From Fulvimarina sp. (GTDB lineage Bacteria > Pseudomonadota > Alphaproteobacteria > Rhizobiales > Rhizobiaceae): a stretch of DNA of 42,791 bases. Below are positions 9,156 to 16,502 of the stretch, piece after piece. Position numbers and translations under genes: made by a program. The stretch is taken from the NCBI GenBank assembly GCA_002700095.1, contig PACL01000080.1, forward strand, positions 1 to 42,791, read 5' to 3'. The number at the start of each line of letters is the position of its first letter. The stretch's first letter is position 1. A model generated the notes under the pieces. The model was given only the letters and a program-made list of their open reading frames with translations. It was not told the origin of the DNA and ran no database searches.

Positions 9156-9829
9156 GTCGCGGCCCTGCCGCGCTTGCCGTAGCTGCCGAAGCGCCGCTCC
9201 AGATACTTGACCCCGATGACGGCGACGATGCTGATCACCAGGAAGAACACGCCGACGAGGGTGATCGGCTCGACATAACGGTAGTTGTAGTTGGCGATCG
9301 AGCGGGCCTGGTTCATCAGTTCGAGGACGGTGATCGCCGACAGCAGCGGTGTCTCCTTGAACATCGCGATCAGATAGTTTGCCAGCGCCGGGATCACCGG
9401 CATGATCGCCTGGGGCAGCACGACATGGCGCCAGGTCTGGCGATAGGACAGGTTGCAGGCCTTGGCCGCTTCCCACTGGCCGCGCGGCACGTTGTCGATG
9501 CCGGCACGGTAGACCTCCGACGTGTAGGTCGCATAGTGCAGGCCGAGGCCGATGACGCCGGCGACCAGCGGCCCCAGCGTGATGCCGGCCTCCGGCAGGA
9601 TGTAGAACAGGAAATACAGCTGCACGAGCAGCGGCGTGCCGCGCACGAACTCGACGAAGCCCCCGATGGGCCTGGAAATCAGGCGATTGTGCGAGCGGCG
9701 CATCATCGCGAAGACAAGGCCGAGCGTCACCGCCAGGAGATAGCCGAGAACCGTCGCGACGATGGTGATCTTGGCCCCCTCGGCGAGGGTCGGCAGGATC
9801 TCCCAGACGAATTGCCAGTCCCATTCCAT
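9152..9829 (-). CDS. ehuD: Ectoine/hydroxyectoine ABC transporter permease EhuD
   Basis: Inner-membrane permease of the polar amino acid (His/Glu/Gln) ABC family, 225 residues with about five hydrophobic segments. The ATPase-contact (EAA) loop is seen as EAAKACNLSYRQTWRHVVLP. It pairs with EhuC to form the channel of the ectoine importer. A good Shine-Dalgarno (GGGAGGG) lies 8-9 bases before the ATG. It is separated from ehuC by 15 bases and overlaps eutA by 4. Confidence 0.95.
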   Translation of the reverse strand: MEWDWQFVWEILPTLAEGAKITIVATVLGYLLAVTLGLVFAMMRRSHNRLISRPIGGFVEFVRGTPLLVQLYFLFYILPEAGITLGPLVAGVIGLGLHYATYTSEVYRAGIDNVPRGQWEAAKACNLSYRQTWRHVVLPQAIMPVIPALANYLIAMFKETPLLSAITVLELMNQARSIANYNYRYVEPITLVGVFFLVISIVAVIGVKYLERRFGSYGKRGRAAT

Positions 9830-9844
9830 GACCGGTGCCCTCCC

Positions 9845-10504
9845 TTAAGCCCGAACGCCGTCGAGGCCGCGCGTCAGGCGCTTTTCCAGGGATCGCACGG
9901 CGAAACTGATCACCGACGCGATGGCGAAGTAGAGGACGAGGATGGTGATGAAGGGGATCGCCGTGTTGCCGGTCTGGGCGCGGACCACCTGCGCCTGGAA
10001 GGTCATGTCGGAGAGCGAGATCAGCGACACGATCGCCGTGCCCTTCAACAGTTCGATGGCGTTGTTGCCGAAGGTCGGCAGCATGATGACGAAGGCCTGG
10101 GGCAGAATGACGTGCCGCATCGTCTGGTAGCCCGTCAGGTTGACCGCCACGGCGGCCTCCTTCTGGCCCTCGTCCACCGCCTGAATGGCGCTGCGCACGA
10201 CCTCGGCGCCATAGGCCCCGACATTCAGCCCGAGAGCGAGGACGCCCGCCTGCATGGGGCTGAGGGTGAAGCCCATCAGCGGCAGGACGTAATAGATCCA
10301 GAACAGCTGGACGAAGATCGAGGTACCGCGGAAGAACTCGATGTAGCCGACCGAGATCCAGCGCACCGGGGCATAGGGCGAGATCCGGCCGAGGCCCGCG
10401 AGGATCGCGACCGCCAGGGCGAAGGCGCAGCCATAGACGGTGAGCTGGATGGTGATCCATGCACCGTGAAGAATGAGCTGCATGTAGCCGAGCCACATCT
10501 CCAT
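9845..10504 (-). CDS. ehuC: Ectoine/hydroxyectoine ABC transporter permease EhuC
   Basis: Second permease of the ectoine importer (219 residues), in the same amino acid ABC family as EhuD. The coupling loop reads EAAVAVNLTGYQTMRHVILP. The start MEMWLGYMQLILHG was chosen because it places the first membrane helix near the N-terminus, as in the family. The open frame extends about 95 codons further into the repeat-rich spacer, but that part has no membrane segment or family resemblance. A possible GAGG lies about 12 bases upstream. The gene is 435 bases from ehuB, an unusually large gap for an ABC operon. Confidence 0.94.
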   Translation of the reverse strand: MEMWLGYMQLILHGAWITIQLTVYGCAFALAVAILAGLGRISPYAPVRWISVGYIEFFRGTSIFVQLFWIYYVLPLMGFTLSPMQAGVLALGLNVGAYGAEVVRSAIQAVDEGQKEAAVAVNLTGYQTMRHVILPQAFVIMLPTFGNNAIELLKGTAIVSLISLSDMTFQAQVVRAQTGNTAIPFITILVLYFAIASVISFAVRSLEKRLTRGLDGVRA

Positions 10505-10675
10505 GAAGGTCCGGGTCCTCGAAGGGTTGGTGTGTCTGGTTCGATGGCGTCGGCGGCACGGGGTTGTCCGCCGAACCTCTGGCGCGGGTGGCAGTGACGC
10601 GACGCGGACCTGATGATGACCGCTCGAGCGGAACCCGGCGCCGAGGCGGCGGGGCGCCCATCCATCCGCGGCGTC

Positions 10676-10698
10676 ATCCTCGGGCTTGACCCGAGGAT
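10676..10698. repeat. Palindromic intergenic repeat unit 1
   Basis: Perfect 9-bp arms (ATCCTCGGG / CCCGAGGAT) around CTTGA. The flanking GTC on the left and CTACTGCCGTCGATGG on the right give the look of a dispersed alphaproteobacterial intergenic palindrome. Confidence 0.75.
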
Positions 10699-10775
10699 CT
10701 ACTGCCGTCGATGGAAAAGGTTCTCTGCCGGAGACCGATCGTTCCTTCTCGATCCTGCCGCGGTCGCCCTCGGGC

Positions 10776-10800
10776 GATCCTCGGCGCAAGCCCGAGGATC
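10776..10800. repeat. Palindromic intergenic repeat unit 2
   Basis: Arms GATCCTCGG and CCGAGGATC around a 7-base loop. It shares the core of unit 1, about 100 bases away, so it is either a second insertion or a diverged copy. Confidence 0.7.
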
Positions 10801-10827
10801 CCGCCGCGTCCCTGTCTGCGCCCGGCG

Positions 10828-10874
10828 CCCCTCGCCCTTCGAGGCTCGCTGCGCTCGCGCCTCAGGAAGAGGGG
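10828..10874. repeat. Nested palindromic repeat unit 3
   Basis: Outer arms CCCCTC / GAGGGG and inner arms GAGGC / GCCTC around a GC-rich core containing GCTCGCTGCGCTCGCG. This resembles the common rhizobial intergenic element with 'CTTCGAGGCTCGCTGCGCTC'. A small GCTTGA / TCAAGC hairpin follows. Confidence 0.6.
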
Positions 10875-10939
10875 CTCCTGCGAGCGCAGCTTGAGCCTCA
10901 AGCCATGCAGACGACCCGGTCGGCACGTCTGCCCGCTTC

Positions 10940-11797
10940 TTACTCCGGCGTCGAGCAGAGCTTCTCGCGCGACGTCTTCATCGCTGCGGCGGCCGAGAAG
11001 CCGTAGGGCTCGATGAGGGCGGCGAACTCGCCGGATTCCTTCAGTTCGGCGAGGCCCTTGTCGAAGGCGTCGCGCAGCGCCGTCTGGTCCTTGGCGAAGG
11101 CCGCGCCGTCGCAGGCGATGGGCGAATCCTCGACCGGGGCGATGACCTCGAGACCGTCGCCGCCTTTTTTCGCCAGCGAATTGATCGACAGGACGGGCAG
11201 CGAATAGACGTCGATGCGGCCCTGCTCGAGCATGGTCAGGCCGCTCTGGGGATCGGGCACGACGATGACGCGGCTGCGCGGCACGCCGGCTTCCAGCGCC
11301 AGCCGCTCCTCGGTGCCGCCGCCGGGCGCGCCGATGGTGGCATCGGAGCTGTCGGCAATCGACTTGAAGGTGGTCAGGCCCTTCGGATTGCCCTTCTTGA
11401 CGAGAAAGGCCTCGGCGTCGCAGAGCACCGGCTCGGAATAGGCGACGGCGTTGCAGCGCTGCGGCTTCATGAAGAGACCGGCGGTGACGGCGTCGAAGCG
11501 GCCCGCCTGCAGGCCCGGGATCATCGCGCCGTATTCGGAAACGACCGGCTCGATATTATCAATGCCGAGCTTCTTGAACACCGCCCGGGCGACGTCGGGC
11601 GCGGCACCGGAGACGCTGCCGTCGGATTTCAGTTCGGTATAGGGCGGCTCGTTGCCGATGGCGACGCGCACCGTCCCCTTCTCCTTCAGCTGCTCGGGGG
11701 CATCCTGCGCCATGGCGGGCGCGCTGCTGGCGGCAGCGAGGCCGGCGACTGCGACGCCGAGGACGGCACGACGGGACAGGGAAATCAGGCGGTTCAT
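10940..11797 (-). CDS. ehuB: Ectoine/hydroxyectoine-binding periplasmic protein EhuB
   Basis: Periplasmic substrate-binding protein of the ectoine importer (285 residues, family 3 solute-binding fold). The N-terminal signal has a twin-arginine-like stretch (SRRAVLGVAVAG) and a cleavage site after APAMA. The mature protein begins with GTVRVAIGNEPPYTEL, the usual opening of amino acid-binding proteins. Two Cys pairs may exist (near CNAVAYSEPVLC, and SPIACDG with the C-terminal EKLC). The start at 11797 has GGAG five bases upstream; an ATG 33 bases earlier would only add residues before the signal peptide. It lies between ehuA and the repeat-rich spacer. Confidence 0.95.
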   Translation of the reverse strand: MNRLISLSRRAVLGVAVAGLAAASSAPAMAQDAPEQLKEKGTVRVAIGNEPPYTELKSDGSVSGAAPDVARAVFKKLGIDNIEPVVSEYGAMIPGLQAGRFDAVTAGLFMKPQRCNAVAYSEPVLCDAEAFLVKKGNPKGLTTFKSIADSSDATIGAPGGGTEERLALEAGVPRSRVIVVPDPQSGLTMLEQGRIDVYSLPVLSINSLAKKGGDGLEVIAPVEDSPIACDGAAFAKDQTALRDAFDKGLAELKESGEFAALIEPYGFSAAAAMKTSREKLCSTPE

Positions 11798-11847
11798 GGC
11801 AACTCCGTTGGGTTGGGATTGGGGTGTCATGGTCGTCTCGGCGAGAC

Positions 11848-11869
11848 CGGCATGGCGCCGGCCATGCCG
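11848..11869 (-). other. Stem-loop directly after the ehuA stop codon
   Basis: Perfect 9-bp arms CGGCATGGC / GCCATGCCG with a 4-base loop, abutting the ehuA TAG. It lies in the 72-base ehuA-ehuB gap, with a smaller GTCTC / GAGAC hairpin next to it. It lacks a T-run, so it more likely shields or processes mRNA than ends it. Confidence 0.5.
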
Positions 11870-12646
11870 CTAATGCGCGGCCAGCACCTTGCGCAGGAAG
11901 CTCTGGGTGCGCTCGTGGCTGGGATTGGTGAAGATCTCGGCGGGCGGGCCGTCCTCGATGATGTGGCCACTATCGAAGAACAGCACCCGGTCGGCGAAGT
12001 CCTTCGCGAAGTTCATCTCGTGGGTGACCAGCAGCATCGTCATGTCGGTCTCGGCGGCCAGGCGGCGCATGACGTTCAGCACCTCCTCGACCAGCTCGGG
12101 ATCGAGCGCCGAGGTCACCTCGTCGAACAGCATGATCTTGGGGCGCAGCGCGCAGGCCCTCGCGATCGCGACGCGCTGCTTCTGGCCGCCGGACAGCTGG
12201 GACGGCATGGCGTGCGCCTTGTCGGCCAGTCCGACCATGTCGAGGAGTTCCATCCCGCGCGTCTCGGCGTCGGCCTTGGCGACGTTCTGGGTCAGGATCG
12301 GCGCCATCGTGACGTTCTGCAGCACCGACTTGTGGGGAAACAGGTTGAAATGCTGGAACACCATGCCGATCTTGCGGCGCATCTCGTGGAGATGCTTCTC
12401 GTTCGCGGGAACGAGGCCGTTGCCGCGCGTCATGTGGAACAGGTAGTCGCCGTCGACGGTGATGCGCCCCTCGGAGGGATGCTCCAGCGTCATCAGCATG
12501 CGCAGGATTGTGGTCTTGCCCGATCCGGACGGCCCGATCAGCGCCAGCTTTTCCCCGGGCTTCACCTCGAAGGACAATTCGTCCAAGACGGTCAGGGAGC
12601 CGAAGCGCTTGGTCACGGATTCGAGCTTGATGATGGGTTCGACCAC
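11870..12646 (-). CDS. ehuA: Ectoine/hydroxyectoine ABC transporter ATPase EhuA
   Basis: Cytoplasmic ATPase of the ectoine importer (258 residues). Walker A GPSGSGKTT is at 38-46, the signature LSGGQKQR at 152-159, Walker B MLFDE at 173-177 and the switch His210 in LLVTHE. It belongs to the amino acid (HisP/GlnQ-type) class; an insertion near 70-90 (TRGNGLVPANEKHLHEM) is typical of this class. The start is GTG with GAGG six bases upstream. It is the first structural gene of the leftward uptake and catabolic transcript, 143 bases after enuR. Confidence 0.95.
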   Translation of the reverse strand: MVEPIIKLESVTKRFGSLTVLDELSFEVKPGEKLALIGPSGSGKTTILRMLMTLEHPSEGRITVDGDYLFHMTRGNGLVPANEKHLHEMRRKIGMVFQHFNLFPHKSVLQNVTMAPILTQNVAKADAETRGMELLDMVGLADKAHAMPSQLSGGQKQRVAIARACALRPKIMLFDEVTSALDPELVEEVLNVMRRLAAETDMTMLLVTHEMNFAKDFADRVLFFDSGHIIEDGPPAEIFTNPSHERTQSFLRKVLAAH

Positions 12647-12694
12647 GCACGGCCTCGGTCTTCGGGTTTCGAAGACCTAGGATGTGGCGCAGAA

Positions 12695-12711
12695 GCAAAT
12701 CATGTCAATCG
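12695..12711. promoter_or_regulatory. Candidate EnuR/DoeX operator, copy 1, upstream of ehuA
   Basis: The sequence GCAAATCATGTCAATCG recurs with one mismatch at 14187-14203 in front of enuR/doeX. On the minus strand it contains a perfect TTGACA (12708-12703) that could be the -35 box for ehuA, with only a weak -10 about 17 bases further. Binding here would block that promoter, which fits the known repression of such clusters by EnuR. The regulator assignment is inferred. Confidence 0.55.
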
Positions 12712-12740
12712 AGAAAATTAAATCAGTACAATAATCCGAC

Positions 12741-12763
12741 TCCTGCCATGCAAGCAGGCAGGA
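12741..12763 (-). terminator. Possible hairpin terminator or attenuator after enuR
   Basis: Arms TCCTGCC / GGCAGGA (7 bp, 9-base loop) begin about 27 bases after the enuR stop. The following minus-strand sequence is unusually AT-rich for this window (GGATTATTGTACTGATTT). This may separate enuR from ehuA transcription. Confidence 0.4.
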
Positions 12764-12789
12764 CGCACCGGTTTTCGAGGCAGTCGTGC

Positions 12790-14172
12790 TTAGATCGCGA
12801 GCAGCAGCGGCTCGGGCGCCGCGCGGTAGAGGCTGGCGACGACCCGCAGGCCGGAGCGCAGCTCGGTCTCGCTCGACGCGCCGACGGCGATGCGCACCGC
12901 CGGGTGATCGTCGCGGCCGATCTGGAAGCTGCGCCCCGGCGCCAGCGCCACGCCGCGCAGCCGCGCCTGGGCGACGAAGATCTCCTCCTCGGCCCGGCTG
13001 GCGAGCGGCAGCCACACGTGCAGTCCCTGCGGATGGGCCCCGTGCGGAATGTCCTCGAGCATGCTGGCGACGATCGCCTGGCGCTTCTTCAGCGTCGCCC
13101 TCTGCCAGCGCACGAGTTCCATCGCTGTTCCGTCGCGCACCCAGCGGGACGCGATCTCGGCGAGCAGCGGGGTGGCGATCCAGTGGCTGACCAGGTGCCG
13201 GTTGGCGACGGCCGGCATCAGCCGGTCGGGGGCGACGAGATAGCCGGTGCGAAGCCCGGGCAGCACGGTCTTGGTGAAGCTCGTGACATAGAGCGTGCGC
13301 TCCGGCGCCAGCGCCGCGATCGGAGGCGGGCGATCCTCGATCAGCGGGCCGAGCGGGTCGTTCTCGATAATTGTCAGGCCGTGCTGCCGGGCGACCTCGA
13401 TCAGCGCCTCGCGCCGTTCGAGCCCCATCATGGAGGCGCAGGGGTTGATCGGCGAGGGCTGCAGGAACACCGCCCGCACGTCCTCCTGGCGGCACAGCGC
13501 CGCCAGCGCCTGCGGCACCATTCCCTCCGCGTCGATGGCGACGCCCGCCATCTTCAGCCCGAGATAGCTCGCCAGCGGCACCAGCGTGTGGTGGCCGACG
13601 GTTTCCGTCGCGATCACCGTTCCGGTGGAAGCGGCGCTCATCATCGCGACGGTCATGCCGGCCGTTGCCCCGTTGGTGAGGACGACGTTGCCGGGCGAGA
13701 CGCTCAGGCCGCAGTGGCGGAGCCACTCGGCGGCGACGATCCGGTGGCCGGGAAAGATGACGTTCGGGCGGAATGACAGCGCGGCGCTGGACGGCAGGTC
13801 GCTCGCCATCTCGCCGAGCACCGCCTTCATCCGGTCGAGATGCATCGTCTCGCAGACCGGCTTGAGGATCGACAGATCCACCACCTCGCCCGGCCGCTCC
13901 TGGAGATACGGCACCTCGCCCGCCGGCTCCTGGCGCCGCACGAAGCTGCCGCGGCCGGTCTCGCCGGAGACGAGGCCGCGGCGGATCAGCTCCTCATAGG
14001 CGCGGCTCACCGTCTGCACCGAGATCCCCAGGTCGTGGGCGAGGATGCGGTGCGGCGACAGCTTGACGCCGTTCGCCAGATGGCCGTCGCCGATGGCGCG
14101 GGCGATCTGGTCGGCGAGCGACTGATAGACGGGCCGATGCAGGGCGGCGGGATCGAGAAAAGGCATTGTCAT
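12790..14172 (-). CDS. enuR: MocR/GntR-type PLP-dependent repressor EnuR of ectoine genes
   Basis: Regulator with an N-terminal winged-helix GntR domain (about residues 12-78, with LAHDLGISVQTVSRAYEEL) fused to an aminotransferase-like domain. The PLP lysine is Lys301 in YVTSFTKTVLPGLRTGY, and NDPLGPL supplies the Asp that contacts the PLP ring nitrogen. In studied bacteria EnuR represses ectoine genes and is relieved by N-alpha-acetyl-diaminobutyrate and diaminobutyrate, products of DoeA and DoeB. The start at 14172 (MTMPFLDP) was chosen: the longer frame begins with a TTG inside the candidate operator, whereas AAAGAG lies about 7 bases before this ATG; MPFLDP six bases later is also possible. 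It is divergent from doeX. Confidence 0.93.
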   Translation of the reverse strand: MTMPFLDPAALHRPVYQSLADQIARAIGDGHLANGVKLSPHRILAHDLGISVQTVSRAYEELIRRGLVSGETGRGSFVRRQEPAGEVPYLQERPGEVVDLSILKPVCETMHLDRMKAVLGEMASDLPSSAALSFRPNVIFPGHRIVAAEWLRHCGLSVSPGNVVLTNGATAGMTVAMMSAASTGTVIATETVGHHTLVPLASYLGLKMAGVAIDAEGMVPQALAALCRQEDVRAVFLQPSPINPCASMMGLERREALIEVARQHGLTIIENDPLGPLIEDRPPPIAALAPERTLYVTSFTKTVLPGLRTGYLVAPDRLMPAVANRHLVSHWIATPLLAEIASRWVRDGTAMELVRWQRATLKKRQAIVASMLEDIPHGAHPQGLHVWLPLASRAEEEIFVAQARLRGVALAPGRSFQIGRDDHPAVRIAVGASSETELRSGLRVVASLYRAAPEPLLLAI

Positions 14173-14186
14173 GAAAGCACTCTTTC

Positions 14187-14203
14187 GCAAATCATGTCAT
14201 TCG
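14187..14203. promoter_or_regulatory. Candidate EnuR/DoeX operator, copy 2, between enuR and doeX
   Basis: GCAAATCATGTCATTCG, matching 16 of 17 positions of the site before ehuA. It sits in the short divergent region between the enuR and doeX starts, where either regulator could control both genes. Confidence 0.55.
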
Positions 14204-14244
14204 GCAATATGGTGCCATGTCGCTCATCGGAGAATGCCACGCCA

Positions 14245-14703
14245 ATGCCGCCCATCAAGCTCGATCCGATCGACCTGAAGATCCTCGACGCGATCCAGCG
14301 CGAGGGGCGCATCACCAAGCTGAAGCTGGCGGAGAAGGTCGGCCTCTCCCCGACGCCCTGCTGGAACCGGCTGAAGCGGCTGGAGGAGGCCGGCATCGTT
14401 GCCGGCTACCATGCCCGCATCGAATGGCGCCTCGTCGCGCCGCAGACCGGCGTCATCGTCGAGATCACCCTCGGCCAGCATCGCCAGGCCGATTTCGACC
14501 GCTTCGAGAAGGTCGTGAGGGAGGCGCGGGAGGTCACCGCCTGCTGGTCGGTCGGCGGCGGCGTCGACTATGTGCTGAAGATCGCCGCCACAGACATCAA
14601 CGCCTATCAGCGGCTGATCGACGGCTGGCTCGAACGCGAGATCGGCATCGCCCGCTATTTCACCTACATCGTCACCCGGACAGTGAAGGAAGCCGAGGGG
14701 TGA
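14245..14703 (+). CDS. doeX: Lrp/AsnC-family regulator DoeX
   Basis: Small DNA-binding protein (152 residues) of the feast/famine family. It has an N-terminal helix-turn-helix (about 10-50, including KLKLAEKVGLSPTPCWNRLKRLE) and a C-terminal RAM-like ligand/oligomer domain ending in YIVTRTVKEAEG. DoeX-type regulators accompany doe genes and in Halomonas bind upstream of doeA. The ATG at 14245 has GGAG about 12 bases upstream; an in-frame ATG at 14209 would add 12 residues. It is divergent from enuR and 244 bases upstream of doeC. Confidence 0.88.
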   Translation: MPPIKLDPIDLKILDAIQREGRITKLKLAEKVGLSPTPCWNRLKRLEEAGIVAGYHARIEWRLVAPQTGVIVEITLGQHRQADFDRFEKVVREAREVTACWSVGGGVDYVLKIAATDINAYQRLIDGWLEREIGIARYFTYIVTRTVKEAEG

Positions 14704-14785
14704 GCGTGTGACGCTCGCCGACGCCCGAGGGTACGGCCCCGCCCTGCCCTGTCCGACATGCGATGAGCAGGAATCAACGGTGCCC

Positions 14786-14802
14786 GGAGAGAGACTCTCT
14801 CC
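14786..14802. other. Short perfect inverted repeat between doeX and doeC
   Basis: GGAGAGA GAC TCTCTCC, 7-bp arms with a 3-base loop, in the 244-base doeX-doeC gap. There is no T-run, so it could be a weak terminator or a protein-binding site. Confidence 0.35.
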
Positions 14803-14936
14803 CAGAGCCTCGAAGTTCAGCCCAGACAGACGGTAGCCGGCCCCTCTTCAGCCCGTTCCTCCGGCCCCGACCGCTTAAGCTCATGGCCATGCCGGTCCCC
14901 GTCGCCGGCCGTTCGCCCGTTCGCGGGGAAATCTCC

Positions 14937-14947
14937 GGAGGTGATCC
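14937..14947 (+). promoter_or_regulatory. Full-length Shine-Dalgarno sequence of doeC
   Basis: GGAGGTGATCC directly before the doeC ATG can pair along its whole length with the 3' end of 16S rRNA (GGATCACCTCC). It fixes the start and suggests very strong translation initiation. Confidence 0.85.
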
Positions 14948-16441
14948 ATGAGTGCCGTCTTCGCCCGCGACGAACGCCATCCCGCCATCGCGCTTCTGGC
15001 CGATCCCCGCCTCCTGCGCGACAACGCCTATGTCGACGGCCGCTGGACCCGCGGCCGCAGCGGCGCGACGTTTGCCGTCACCGATCCGGCCAGCGGCGTC
15101 ACCCTCGCCCATGTCGCCGCCCTCGACGAAACGGCGACGGACGCAGCGATCGACGCGGCCCATGCGGCGTTTTCCCTTTGGAAGGCGATGCTGCCCCAGC
15201 AGCGCGGTGCGATCCTGAAACGCTGGAACGACCTGATCCTGGCCGCCAAGGACGACCTCGCCCTCCTGATGGTGCTGGAACAGGGTAAGCCCATCGCCGA
15301 GGCGCGGGGCGAGATCGACTATGCCGCCTCGTTCGTCGACTATTACGCCGAAGAAGCAAAGCGCGTTTCGATCGAGAGCGTCGCAAGCCATCTGGCCGGC
15401 GCGGCGATGAGCGTGACGCGGGTCCCGGTCGGCGTCGCCGGCCTCGTCACGCCCTGGAACTTCCCGGCCGCCATGCTGACGCGCAAGGCGGCCGCCGCGC
15501 TTGCCGCCGGCTGCACGGTCGTCGCCCATCCCTCCGCCGAGACGCCGCTCTCCGCCCTCGCCCTCGCCGAACTCGCCGAGCGGGCGGGCTTTCCGGCCGG
15601 CGTCTTCAACGTCGTCACCGGCGATGCGGCGACCATTGTCGGCCAGATGTGCGCCGACCGCCGCGTCCGGGCGATGAGCTTCACCGGCTCGACCGAGATC
15701 GGCCGGCTGATCGCCGCCCAGTCGGCGCCGACGGTCAAGCGGCTGGGGATGGAGCTTGGCGGCCACGCCCCGCTGATCGTCTTTGCCGACGCCGATCTCG
15801 ACCGGGCCGTCGCCATCGCCGTCGACGCGAAATTCGCGACCTCCGGCCAGGACTGCCTCGCCGCCAACCGCATCTATGTCGAGCGGCCGGTCTATGAGGA
15901 ATTTGCCCGGCGCTTCGCAGACAAGGCGGCGGCGCTGACAGTCGGCAACGGCCTCGACGACGGCACCGACATCGGCCCGCTGATGCATGAGCGGGCGATC
16001 GCCAAGGTCGAGGCGCAGGTGAAGGATGCCCGCGCCCGCGGCGCAAGGCTGCTGACCGGCGGCGCCCGAGACGCGGCCGGGCCGCTGTTCTACCAGCCGA
16101 CGGTGCTTGCCGACGTGCCGGACGCGGCGCTGATCATGCGCGAGGAAACCTTCGGTCCGGTCGCGGCGCTGACGCCGTTCGACGCCGAGGACGAGGTGAT
16201 CGCACGGGCCAATGACAGCGAATACGGCCTCGTCGCCTATGTGGTGACGAGGGACGGCGCCCGCGCCGCGCGGTTGTCGGCGGCGCTCGACTACGGCATG
16301 GTCGCGGTCAACCGGGTGAAGATCACCGGCGCGCCGGTCCCGTTCGGCGGGGTCAAGCAGTCCGGCCTTGGCCGCGAGGGCTCGCGCCACGGCCTCGAAG
16401 CCTTCACCGACGTCAAATATGTCTGCGCCGATCTCGCCTGA
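14948..16441 (+). CDS. doeC: Aspartate-semialdehyde dehydrogenase of ectoine catabolism (ALDH family)
   Basis: Aldehyde dehydrogenase (497 residues), close in type to succinate-semialdehyde dehydrogenases. In the ectoine pathway DoeC oxidises aspartate semialdehyde, the product of DoeD, to aspartate. Catalytic residues are visible: Asn171 in TPWNFP, Glu269 in MELGGHAP and Cys303 in ATSGQDCLAANR. The usual lysine of the KPAE cofactor motif is replaced by His194 (VVAHPSAETP), an oddity compared with the ALDH at 24099, which has VVAKPAETTP. It is followed after 61 bases by doeD on the same strand. Confidence 0.92.
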   Translation: MSAVFARDERHPAIALLADPRLLRDNAYVDGRWTRGRSGATFAVTDPASGVTLAHVAALDETATDAAIDAAHAAFSLWKAMLPQQRGAILKRWNDLILAAKDDLALLMVLEQGKPIAEARGEIDYAASFVDYYAEEAKRVSIESVASHLAGAAMSVTRVPVGVAGLVTPWNFPAAMLTRKAAAALAAGCTVVAHPSAETPLSALALAELAERAGFPAGVFNVVTGDAATIVGQMCADRRVRAMSFTGSTEIGRLIAAQSAPTVKRLGMELGGHAPLIVFADADLDRAVAIAVDAKFATSGQDCLAANRIYVERPVYEEFARRFADKAAALTVGNGLDDGTDIGPLMHERAIAKVEAQVKDARARGARLLTGGARDAAGPLFYQPTVLADVPDAALIMREETFGPVAALTPFDAEDEVIARANDSEYGLVAYVVTRDGARAARLSAALDYGMVAVNRVKITGAPVPFGGVKQSGLGREGSRHGLEAFTDVKYVCADLA

Positions 16442-16502
16442 TCAGGCCCCGCAGCCAACCTTCAACCACCGTTTCACCCACAAAATCAGAGGAGCAGTCA
16501 CC

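Larger units (their letters stand above)
10505..10939. repeat. Repeat-rich spacer between ehuB and ehuC
   Basis: A 435-base stretch with no credible gene inside an otherwise tight operon. It contains at least three palindromic units. One is ATCCTCGGG / CCCGAGGAT with a 5-base loop (10676-10698). The second is GATCCTCGG / CCGAGGATC (10776-10800). The third is a mosaic bounded by CCCCTC (10828-10833) and GAGGGG (10869-10874) with nested GAGGC / GCCTC, followed by GCTTGA GCC TCAAGC. Units of the form 'GTCATCCTCGGGCTTGACC' are familiar dispersed intergenic palindromes of alphaproteobacteria. The spacer looks like an accretion of such elements and may act as an mRNA processing or stabilising site. 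Confidence 0.75.

Noticed and set aside
8735..10597. A 620-codon plus-strand frame over eutA, ehuD and ehuC
   Set aside because: It lies opposite three well-supported genes, is charged and repetitive in composition, and has no ribosome site or domain.
10676..10874. CRISPR array or insertion sequence in the ehuB-ehuC spacer
   Set aside because: The units differ from one another, spacing is irregular, and there is no transposase or terminal repeat; dispersed intergenic palindromes explain it better.
14173..14190. TTG start adding six residues to EnuR
   Set aside because: It lies inside the shared 17-bp motif and has no ribosome site, while the ATG at 14172 has AAAGAG at a proper distance.
14774..16390. 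A 538-codon minus-strand frame opposite doeC
   Set aside because: Shadow of doeC; the amino acid make-up is that of a reverse-frame translation and no motif is present.
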